From the NCBI GenBank assembly GCA_910587085.1, contig CAJUMC010000094.1:1-6014 (forward strand): a stretch of DNA of 6,014 nucleotides, given 5' to 3'. A program made the translations under genes and the position numbers. The notes under the pieces were generated by a model, which searched no databases, had not been told where the DNA came from, and saw nothing but the letters and a program-made list of their open reading frames with translations. The DNA comes from an uncultured Lachnospiraceae bacterium (GTDB lineage Bacteria > Bacillota > Clostridia > Lachnospirales > Lachnospiraceae). Position 1 is the stretch's first letter. Each line of letters starts with the position of its first letter. Positions 1-5,522 of the stretch are shown piece after piece.

Positions 1-60
1 GTGATCCAGCTCCTTTCGGAGTCCGTGGAAGTCCAGTTTTTTGTCCGCACCCCCAAATAA
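1..60 (+). CDS. possible 3' end of a gene entering from the left
   Basis: The first 60 bases read without a stop in frame 1 and end in TAA at 58-60, giving a 19-residue tail that ends in FFVRTPK. Composition is more GC-rich than the AT-rich stretch that follows, which fits the end of a gene before an intergenic region. The piece is too short to identify. The opposite strand is also open across these bases, so the gene could equally be the start or interior of something on the minus strand. Low confidence. Confidence 0.25.
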   Translation: MIQLLSESVEVQFFVRTPK

Positions 61-83
61 TCATTCTATATAATGTGAAAATA

Positions 84-92
84 TGGTAGAAT
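84..92 (+). promoter_or_regulatory. extended -10 promoter for the small secreted-protein gene
   Basis: TGGTAGAAT gives an extended -10 (TG, one base, then TAGAAT at 87-92). No good -35 is present at the right distance; the best match at 65-70 agrees at only 3 of 6 positions, which is tolerable for an extended -10 promoter. Transcription would begin near 99, about 60 bases before the ATG at 160. The surrounding 48 bases (61-108) resemble 5267-5314 upstream of the other small secreted-protein gene. Confidence 0.5.
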
Positions 93-159
93 ACAAATGA
101 AACAAAAGTAGTACTTATGGGACGGGATTTAGTCCTATAGACATGAAAGGAGAATGTTT

Positions 160-547
160 ATGTGGAAAAAACCAAAGTTATTGCAGAAAAAATGGTTGCT
201 TGAAAGCAGGGTGGGAGGAATCTTTGCTTTCCTGGTATTGATTTTATTGCCAGGAGTGAAATCTTTTGCAAAGGACGACGAAGTAGAACAATGTGTTGAC
301 AACATGAAAGTATAATGTTAGTTCGCCCAATCAGGTGGATCTTCTTGCGGCATATCGTTTAACAGATGAAGGTAATGGGTTGGTTCATCGGTATAATGGC
401 GAGAATCATGCGATGCTTGTTGTATATAATGATAAAAATGCCGAAGAAATCACTGTTTATGAGACGCAAATTAAGACGCCGTTTATGACAACTTATTCAT
501 ATTCTACATTAGCAAAAAAGCGTTATTTACCATTTAAAATAAAATAG
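160..547 (+). pseudogene. small secreted protein gene broken by a +1 frameshift
   Basis: An AAAGGAG ribosome site at 146-152 stands 7 bases before the ATG at 160. The first frame encodes 51 residues and stops at 313-315. It contains a clear signal peptide: lysines in residues 3-11, a hydrophobic core about 20-32, and a probable signal peptidase I cut after SFA (residue 37). The reading continues well in the next frame from about 308 to a TAG at 545-547. Removing one A from the AAA at 307-309 joins the two parts into about 128 residues with a mature domain of about 90 residues rich in Tyr, Thr and Asn. Translation as written would release only a 14-residue mature peptide. I do not recognise the family. 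The downstream part has a GTG at 335 but no ribosome site, so independent expression is unlikely. A sequencing or assembly indel is an alternative to true decay. Confidence 0.6.
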
Positions 548-567
548 TTAAAACGACAAGATACTTT

Positions 568-584
568 TTCAAGTAATACTTGAG
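568..584 (+). terminator. weak hairpin after the broken secreted-protein gene
   Basis: TCAAGT (569-574) and ACTTGA (578-583) form a perfect 6-bp stem around an AAT loop, extendable by one T-G wobble pair, and a short TTTT follows. The stem is AT-rich and short, so it may be a weak terminator or chance. Its position about 20 bases after the stop codon is the main support. Confidence 0.2.
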
Positions 585-592
585 TTTTCGCA

Positions 593-1110
593 TTGTTTAA
601 CTCGGTTTTTTATAAAAGGTTTCGTGTTTTGGCGGCATTGTTGCTTTTAGAAATAAAGCTTTGGGCGTTTGTCAGAATAGTTGTGGAAACTCAAGTTACA
701 GAGAAAGGGGAAAAGAATATCGTAATTGTCGGTAATACTGTTTTTCTTGTCTGGGACAGAGAGATATGCGGCTGAGAGAAGAAGAACAATTGTTATCAGC
801 AAAAAAAGACGGATTTTGGTATTTTTGCAGCAGCATATTGTATCAGGAACAGATGGAATGAATTGGCAGAAGGGAAAGGGAGAAGGTAAGAGACTGGGAA
901 TGCATTAACACACATAGATATACTTATTATAAGTATATTACAGCTGCCGTAGCGGAGGAGCTTTTGCAGTATCAGTAGACTTTTTTGTAGCTGAAAGATA
1001 GAGAAATGCGGATTAATCAGTGTTTCCTGGAAAACGTATTCATGCGAAAAAAGGTAACCGATGTGCTTGCGCTTGTGCAGGATATTGCGAAGTTAGTTGA
1101 TTTTCCATAA
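593..1110 (+). pseudogene. decayed gene, possible lipoprotein, with three in-frame stops
   Basis: The best supported part is frame 1 from ATG 766 to TAA 1108-1110: 114 codons interrupted only by TGA 859-861, TAG 976-978 and TAG 988-990. The residues between look like real protein (charged helical stretches such as TAAVAEELLQYQ). The last 18 codons, ending in a Val-Asp-Phe-Pro tail, match the end of the decayed gene at 2991-3789 at 42 of 54 bases, and upstream DREMR resembles DKEFR there. The part before 766 is less certain. A KRFR plus leucine-rich stretch in frame 2 (about 611-660) followed by a Cys-Gln-Asn in frame 1 (about 670-678) resembles a lipoprotein signal with a frameshift, and TAA 733-735 interrupts it. 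No convincing ribosome site is visible at 593. Function unknown. The three stops make an active product very unlikely. Confidence 0.5.
918..938. repeat. perfect AT-rich inverted repeat
   Basis: ATATACTTA and TAAGTATAT form a perfect 9-bp inverted repeat around a TTA centre. It lies inside the decayed gene, in a Tyr-rich stretch (RYTYYKY). It could be an operator-like site or a chance product of Tyr/Lys codons. There is no T-run, so it is not a terminator. Confidence 0.3.
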
Positions 1111-1125
1111 ATAATTTTGTATAAT
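1097..1125 (+). promoter_or_regulatory. sigma-A-type promoter for the 586-residue lipoprotein
   Basis: TTGATT at 1097-1102 (4 of 6 to the -35 consensus) and a perfect TATAAT at 1120-1125 are separated by 17 bases. A second TATAAT-like box overlaps downstream at 1129-1134. Transcription would start near 1132, leaving about 100 bases of leader before the ATG at 1234. The -35 lies in the final codons of the decayed gene at 593-1110; the equivalent codons of its relative at 2991-3789 carry a poorer TTGTTT. Confidence 0.6.
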
Positions 1126-1223
1126 AATTATAATAAAAATTTCTCAAGATTAGGAAAAAAGAGAGATATGGCCGCACTGAAAGGCTTGCTGCATAGTATG
1201 CTTATGGAAGGTTTTAGAAAGGT

Positions 1224-1230
1224 AGAGGTG
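1224..1230 (+). promoter_or_regulatory. ribosome binding site that fixes the start at 1234
   Basis: AGAGGTG, followed by AAA, precedes ATG 1234. It matches the anti-Shine-Dalgarno complement except for one base, and the spacing is normal. This supports ATG 1234 over the upstream in-frame TTG 1117, which lies within the promoter -10 region, and over ATG 1168, which lacks a comparable site. Confidence 0.6.
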
Positions 1231-1233
1231 AAA

Positions 1234-2994
1234 ATGGGAAAAACAGGGAAAAACAAATTATCAAAAGCAGCATGGAGTACACTATGCGTTTTATTGCTGG
1301 CCGGATGCTCCGGCCAGGGGGCTGGCAATACCTTTGAATCAGCTCCGTCCGGGGCCGCTCCGACAGCCGGATTGACGCAGGGAGCGGTTCCTTCCACAGC
1401 GGCGGACGGAACAATCCAGAAAGCGGTTCCTTCCGTTGCGTCCGGGGAGCCCTCGCCGCAGCAGGCAAGCCAGGCTGACCGTTATGAGGGCTGTCAGAAA
1501 TATGCCCCTTCGGATAAAGTGAAGGTGTATTTCGCGGAGGATGGAACAAAGCAGGTTGTTGTGCAGTACGGCGAAAAGGAAGCTGTTTTTGACAGCTGGG
1601 ATTATGACTTGAGCTATGGAGAACCGGTTTTCCGGCAGCAGGAGCCGGAGAAGGGCGATGCCGCGCTTCTTTATATAGTGCTGCCGACCAGGGCCGGGGA
1701 GGATTCCTCTCTGGCCGCGCAGGAGGCTGTACCGTCTGCTGTGGGCGGCGAGATTTGCGGGGAATGGCATCTTCTCCGCCTGGGAGAGAAAATCGAAGAG
1801 CTTTCCGATATGGGCGGAGTCTCCGAAATGAGCGAATATGGCTGGACAGACGAGGCGCGCGGGGAATTCCGGATGAAGTGGGAGGAAACAGAGGATGGCC
1901 GCTGCCCGGTATTGTACGGTGCCGCCGATCCTGGGCTTTCTGCTCCGTTTTACGCGTACCCAAATCTGTGGGAGCTTGCACAGGAGAAGCTGGAGCTGGT
2001 GCAGGAGGACGCCCTGCATATTACGGAGCGGATGCTGGCATACCGGCGGCTTGGCGTGCGCGACGGGGAGAAGGTGGTATGGCTTGGCGCTCTGTACGAC
2101 GATATTCTGAGGCAGGGTGAGGCAGGCAGCCGTTCCGTAAGCAGCGCGGGCGGCAGCTGCTTTGTTCCGTACGCTGTGGTTCAGTACGGGGAGGACTGGT
2201 ATGAGCGTTGGATACAATCAGGCGAAATGCGCGTGCTGGAACCGGACTGCCTGCTTGACCTGGATGGGGACGGCGTGGAGGAGAGCATTTCCTGGCGTGT
2301 GACGGAAGAAAACAGAACCGTAAAGGTCAGCATCATGAACCAAGCGGGACAGCAGGTTTCCATGGAGCTTGGAGACGAGATGGGAGATTGTGATTTTCGT
2401 CCCTTTGCCGCCAGCCTGGATGGCAGCACGGTGCAGCTGATTTTGTGGAGCCGCAGGGGCGTTGCGAATGGGTTGTCCTTTTATCGCTATGAGGCGGGAA
2501 GGCTGAAGACGGTCGGCGAGGAGCTTGTGTGCCGTGAAGCAGCTTATACGGTAATAGACCGGACGGCGGACGGCGGGCTGACGTTTTCCGTGCAGGCGGA
2601 CGGCGGATTCCGTCTGGGCGCTGTTGTGGCGGACAGGGAATACGGATATGAAAACGGGCAGCTGAAGGAGCGGAAACCGGATTTTTACGATATACGGAAC
2701 ACGGAGCTTTCCTGTCTGACTGCGAAGCGGGAGCTGGAGCTTTTAGTCTCGCCGGACGGCAGCGAAAGCGTGGTTTTCCCGGCGGGAACCAGGCTGCGCC
2801 GCCTTCGCTGCAGCGAGCTGTCCGATGCCCCGGCGACAGGGGAGGAGAGCTCCTGGGGCTGGCTGCTGCTGGAAAGTGTGGATACCGGGGAGCAGGGCTG
2901 GCTGCAGCTCGCTGCTGACGGGAAATGTATGTTTCCGGATGGCACAGCCGCGGAGGGCGATGAGATTTTTGACGGGATACAGGACGCGAGATGA
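1234..2994 (+). CDS. 586-residue surface lipoprotein with Asp-rich loop and SH3-like C-terminus
   Basis: ATG 1234 gives a classic lipoprotein signal peptide: Lys-rich n-region (residues 3-11), hydrophobic core, and lipobox LLAGC with the lipidated cysteine at residue 25. Residues 26-81 are a low-complexity Ala/Pro/Ser/Gly/Thr linker with repeated AVPS units, typical of a tether through the wall. A folded region begins about residue 82. At 342-350 the sequence DLDGDGVEE resembles the calcium-binding loop of EF-hand/VCBS-type repeats. Residues about 495-560 (ending WGWLLLESVDTGEQGWL) look like a bacterial SH3 fold, a wall-binding type of domain. The C-terminal half resembles the shorter lipoprotein gene at 3927-4926, so I treat them as paralogues. 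Its stop overlaps the ATG of the next gene (ATGA at 2991-2994), suggesting one transcript. No catalytic motif is visible. The lipoprotein assignment is firm; the biological role is unknown. Confidence 0.85.
   Translation: MGKTGKNKLSKAAWSTLCVLLLAGCSGQGAGNTFESAPSGAAPTAGLTQGAVPSTAADGTIQKAVPSVASGEPSPQQASQADRYEGCQKYAPSDKVKVYFAEDGTKQVVVQYGEKEAVFDSWDYDLSYGEPVFRQQEPEKGDAALLYIVLPTRAGEDSSLAAQEAVPSAVGGEICGEWHLLRLGEKIEELSDMGGVSEMSEYGWTDEARGEFRMKWEETEDGRCPVLYGAADPGLSAPFYAYPNLWELAQEKLELVQEDALHITERMLAYRRLGVRDGEKVVWLGALYDDILRQGEAGSRSVSSAGGSCFVPYAVVQYGEDWYERWIQSGEMRVLEPDCLLDLDGDGVEESISWRVTEENRTVKVSIMNQAGQQVSMELGDEMGDCDFRPFAASLDGSTVQLILWSRRGVANGLSFYRYEAGRLKTVGEELVCREAAYTVIDRTADGGLTFSVQADGGFRLGAVVADREYGYENGQLKERKPDFYDIRNTELSCLTAKRELELLVSPDGSESVVFPAGTRLRRLRCSELSDAPATGEESSWGWLLLESVDTGEQGWLQLAADGKCMFPDGTAAEGDEIFDGIQDAR
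1297..1317 (+). repeat. perfect GC-rich hairpin across the lipobox codons
   Basis: CTGGCCGGA (1297-1305) and TCCGGCCAG (1309-1317) form a perfect 9-bp stem around TGC. It covers the codons for Leu-Ala-Gly-Cys-Ser-Gly-Gln. In RNA this would be a stable hairpin about 65 bases after the start codon. It may slow ribosomes at the signal peptide, or may simply reflect codon choice. Confidence 0.4.
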
Positions 2995-3789
2995 AGAGAA
3001 AAAAGAAAATAGCATTATTGGCTGGTTTTGCGTTTCTGGCGGGTATCGTGAGCAGCGGGCGCCTGTCAGAACGCAGAAGATGTGAACAGCCGTAATACGG
3101 AAATTGTAAACAATGCGGCGGAGCATATCCCACATACGGCAGAAGTTTTAAAAAGTGCGGCGGAGAATAAGATAAATTTCGGGCTTCTGAACAATGAAAC
3201 AAAGACAGTGCTGTATGAGGAAAAGGATATCCATTACAGCGACATTGAAATTCAGGTGGAATCAGGGTAACGAAAAGAGACGTTTACTTTTTGGACGATA
3301 CTACATTATTCAGCGCGGAATTACCGGAGAATTCAATTTCTTTTATCTGCGTGTCAGGGAATGCCAGGAAATGCAATCTGGTGAGGAATATGCGAAAAGC
3401 AGTATTGAAATGGCGGACGGCCAGGCCGGTTGCATAGATACAAAGGAATATTATGACGACAGGAAGAATTTCTGGCTACGTCTCTATCTGGATAAAACGA
3501 AAAAGAATTATGTGGAGTTTTTTTCGGATCAACACGGGTTTGGGACGGATTATATGGTGGATCATAATGGCTTCCGGGCCGATTTTCTGGACAACGGCGA
3601 GCAGGCGTACTGCTATGACTGGAGAGGTCAAGAGAAGGCTGGCCTGACGGGAGCGGGGATAAGGAATTCCGGCAGTATCAATATGGTTTTGAATTACAGG
3701 AGGCCGGAGCGCATATTCAGGTGGAAAAAGAGGAAACGGATTTGTTTGCGCTTGCGCAGAAAATTGTAAAATCGGTTGTTTTTCCATAA
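2991..3789 (+). pseudogene. lipoprotein pseudogene with several frameshifts
   Basis: ATG 2991 overlaps the stop of the upstream gene. It begins a lipoprotein signal (KRKKK, then LLAGFAFLAGIV) that runs out of frame near 3048-3054. Dropping one base there, for instance A 3051, yields the lipobox A-A-G-A-C with cysteine at 3064-3066. The coding sense then passes through frame 1 to about 3260, frame 3 about 3260-3350 (containing RDVYFLDDTTLFSAELPEN), frame 2 about 3350-3640 (containing the Tyr/Asp/Phe-rich KNFWLRLYLDKTKKNYVEFF), and frame 1 again to TAA 3787-3789. The ancestral product would be roughly 265 residues. The last 18 codons (ETDLFALAQKIVKSVVFP) match those of the decayed gene ending at 1110. 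With at least four shifts no functional product is expected. The alternative is a poor-quality assembly. The mature domain is not one I recognise. Confidence 0.7.
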
Positions 3790-3866
3790 TGGAAAGCGGA
3801 CAGACGGCCGGATTAACACTTGTGCGGAAGCTGGCTCGGGAATCAGAACCTGTTTTAAACCGATGA
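3789..3866 (+). CDS. possible 25-residue ORF overlapping the pseudogene stop
   Basis: ATG 3789 overlaps the preceding TAA (TAATG) and opens 25 codons ending in TGA 3864-3866. The peptide has a Leu-Val-Arg-Lys-Leu-Ala-Arg core and no signal peptide. There is no ribosome site beyond what coupling would provide, so this is more likely a coding remnant or chance. The rest of the gap to 3926 shows no clear promoter. Confidence 0.15.
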   Translation: MESGQTAGLTLVRKLARESEPVLNR

Positions 3867-3926
3867 TAAACCGGGATAGAGAAATATACGGGTAGTTTTA
3901 ATACTTATGAGGGAGGGGGATTTTTT

Positions 3927-4926
3927 ATGAAAAAACAAACGTTTTTGCTTGCGCTCGCTTTGCTGCTGGCCGGTTGTCAGGAGAGCGGCAGATTGCCGGA
4001 GGAACCTGCGCTTACGGACGCACCAATGCTTACGGATTCACCCCAGGGGCCGACGCTTACAGGCTCTCCGGAGAAGCCTGCACCCTCAGATACCCTGACG
4101 GAAGCAGAGCCTTCCACCAAGGCCGAAATTCTGGAGGAGAACGTGGAGTATGAACAGGCAGCAGTGGACGGGCTGACCCGTGTCGGGATAGAACGGGGAA
4201 AGGGAATTTGTCTGGATCTGAACGGGGATGGTACGGAGGAACTGCTGTATTTTTCTCCCAAAGGCATTTATATCAACGGGCATCCTGGAAAAGGAGCTTC
4301 GGATAATGGAAGATAGAACCCGGGAGCTCTGGCTGGTGGACGTTGATACAGCCGATTCGTATTTGAATTTTATTGTTGCCGGAGAGAACGATAGAGAGGA
4401 ACTTCTGCTGTGGTATGACGGCAGCCTGAAGGCAGAGCAGATGGGGAATTTTAACGGCAACCCATTCAGCACGGCGGAGTACCGCGGAGACGGAATCGTT
4501 GTTGTGGACTCTGTGTGTGTTCCGCTGCTGTATGAGAGCTGTTTCCGGCCGGCAGAATATCAATGGTCCGCAGAATTGGGGATGGAATACACCGGGAAAG
4601 CGTCAGTGATATCCAGAGGACCGGAGGACTGGAAAGAATTGGCAGATCCGGAGAACGGCCAGTGGAGGCTGCTTACCGACTGGAAGCTGTATCAGGACAA
4701 CCGCTTGGATGCAGAAATAATACAAGGGAAGAAGCAGCAGAAACTTTATCCGCTGAAGGTGACCTGGAAAGAAACGGAGGGAAACTGGCAGGAGTGCTGG
4801 ATTCTTGTGGAACTGGAGAACGGTGTGCAGGGCTGGATTTATGCGGAATGGACGGATGAAAAATGGATACTGAACAGGGAAAAGGATGCCAGAGAGGTGA
4901 TTGAAGGATATTTGTCAGCGGGATAA
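3927..4926 (+). pseudogene. shorter paralogous lipoprotein split by a one-base frameshift
   Basis: A GGGAGGGGG ribosome site at 3911-3919 precedes ATG 3927. The first frame has a lipoprotein signal with lipobox LLAGC (cysteine 17), a Pro/Thr linker with degenerate repeats (ALTDAP, MLTDSP, TLTGSP), and the loop DLNGDGTEE at residues 97-105. It stops at TAG 4314-4316. The reading continues in the next frame to TAA 4924-4926. Removing one G from GGG 4278-4280 joins them smoothly into about 332 residues; the shift must lie between 4222 and 4316. Residues about 248-315 of the joined protein (ending WILVELENGVQGWIYAE) form an SH3-like domain matching the C-terminus of the 1234-2994 product. As written, a 129-residue lipoprotein lacking the SH3-like domain would be made. 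ATG 4228 in the second frame has no ribosome site. Recent inactivation, on/off variation or a sequencing indel are all possible. Confidence 0.65.
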
Positions 4927-4939
4927 ATTTGCGGAGGGA

Positions 4940-5140
4940 ATGATGAAACGGGCAAAGCCGGCAGGAATCGCAGGATTCGTACCGGCTTTTATGCTGTCCG
5001 GCCAGGAGCCGCGATTACCCGCGCGGTCGAAAATGTCTGCAGAGGGTGGTATCTGGCTTGCCTGAGCGAAGAGATGAAAAAGTTTTGACGGAAGCCGGAG
5101 CCTCCTGGAAGAAACGAATATGACGGGACAGCAAGATGAA
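4940..5140 (+). pseudogene. remnant of another lipoprotein gene start
   Basis: GGAGGG at 4933-4938 precedes ATG codons at 4940 and 4943, which open 41 codons to TGA 5063-5065 with a signal-like start (KR, then mildly hydrophobic to FMLSG). The lipobox cysteine is missing: SGQEPRLP aligns with AGCQESGRLP of the 3927 gene. Further on, TGACGGAAGC at 5088-5097 and the following AGCC, CTGGA and GAATATGA blocks match, with gaps, the linker-end region 4096-4155 of that gene. This looks like a deleted and shifted paralogue rather than a working gene. Its signal-peptide part overlaps a terminator hairpin. The alignment was made by eye. Confidence 0.4.
4954..4990 (+). terminator. rho-independent terminator after the lipoprotein cluster
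   Basis: The arms 4954-4969 and 4974-4989 pair at 14 of 16 positions (mismatches at 4962/4981 and 4964/4979) around a GCAG loop, with a GC-rich AAAGCCGG/CCGGCTTT base running into TTTT at 4987-4990. It sits 28 bases after the stop at 4926, the expected place to end the lipoprotein transcript. The T-run is short, so termination may be partial. Confidence 0.65.
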
Positions 5141-5369
5141 TGAAAAATTCCTGAGCATAAAAAGCGGATATTTTTAGAAATTTTTATAATGATTTTTTGA
5201 TGTTAGTTGCAATTTTGATGGATATATCCGTTGTTGATTTTTTTCTGTAAAAATTTTAATTTAGAGTCATTACACAGGATAAGAAAATGTGGTAAAATTA
5301 AATCACAATAAAAGCAATGAAGATTACATTCTGATTTGAGTATCAAAGAGATTATTTATTAAATTTTTT
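5141..5369. other. AT-rich intergenic region with palindromes
   Basis: I see no gene here; all frames are broken by frequent stops. The stretch is visibly much richer in A and T than its surroundings. It holds a perfect 10-bp palindrome GGATATATCC at 5220-5229. A 7-bp inverted repeat also pairs CGGATAT (5165-5171) with ATATCCG (5224-5230). These could be protein-binding sites upstream of the promoters at 5271-5298 and 5386-5413, but nothing proves it. Confidence 0.5.
5271..5298 (+). promoter_or_regulatory. extended -10 promoter for the downstream secreted-protein unit
   Basis: TGTGGTAAAAT at 5288-5298 is a textbook Gram-positive extended -10 (TRTGN plus TAAAAT). TACACA at 5271-5276 matches the -35 at 4 of 6 positions with a 16-base spacer. 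The surrounding 48 bases resemble those around the promoter at 84-92. The transcript would start near 5305. Confidence 0.6.
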
Positions 5370-5522
5370 GTGGAAGGAGGGACAGTTGATAAGGTATATA
5401 AATATTGTATAATACATATATTCTGTTGGATTGTCAGAGCCTTGAAAAAATCAGGATTTACAGAAGAAGGCCTTTGATGGAAGCAAGTATCTAAGAAAAA
5501 ACTTGTCAATGGAGGTGTTTAA
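5370..5522 (+). pseudogene. degenerate small ORF immediately upstream of the secreted protein
   Basis: From GTG 5370 the frame encodes 35 residues including a hydrophobic core with two cysteines and then RALKKSGFTEEGL, ending at TGA 5475-5477. Read past that stop, it gives WKQVSKKKLVNGGV and ends at TAA 5520-5522, which directly abuts the GTG 5523 of the next gene. A strong GGAAGGAGG (5372-5380) lies inside the start of this frame. The start it would serve is TTG 5386 in another frame, which closes after 8 codons. The protein-like reading, the abutting stop and the misplaced ribosome site suggest a small leader or partner gene, now frameshifted. Chance is a real alternative. Confidence 0.3.
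5386..5413 (+). promoter_or_regulatory. strong consensus promoter close to the secreted-protein gene
   Basis: TTGATA at 5386-5391 (5 of 6) and a perfect TATAAT at 5408-5413 are separated by 16 bases. Transcription would start near 5420, about 100 bases before GTG 5523. It lies downstream of the extended -10 promoter at 5271-5298, so the gene may have two promoters. Confidence 0.6.

Noticed and set aside
1117..1233. N-terminal extension of the lipoprotein from TTG 1117
   Set aside because: TTG 1117 lies in the promoter -10 region and would place 39 residues before the signal peptide; ATG 1234 has a good ribosome site.
1214..2217. Long open frames on the minus strand (up to 292 codons) opposite the lipoprotein gene
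   Set aside because: They are Pro/Arg/Ser-rich translations typical of the antisense of a GC-rich gene, lack ribosome sites, and conflict with a convincing lipoprotein on the + strand.
2333..3202. Minus-strand 289-codon frame
   Set aside because: Same antisense shadow pattern; low-complexity Pro/Arg/Ser composition and no start signals.
3453..3647. Overlapping + strand 64-codon frame
   Set aside because: Met/Arg/Trp-rich shadow of the better frame 2 reading in the same region.
3781..3797. Inverted repeat TTTCCAT/ATGGAAA at the end of the second pseudogene
   Set aside because: Stem of 7 with a one-base centre and no T-run; it cannot form a useful terminator.
4000..4090. Short tandem repeat suggestive of a CRISPR or VNTR
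   Set aside because: The repeats (LTDxP-type units) are degenerate, coding and irregularly spaced; they are a lipoprotein linker.
4264..4300. Programmed ribosomal frameshift in the 3927 gene
   Set aside because: No slippery heptamer with a downstream pseudoknot and no +1 stop-codon shift site is visible; an indel explains it more simply.
5324..5509. Minus-strand 61-codon frame in the AT-rich region
   Set aside because: No ribosome site, no signal features, and it opposes two good + strand promoters.
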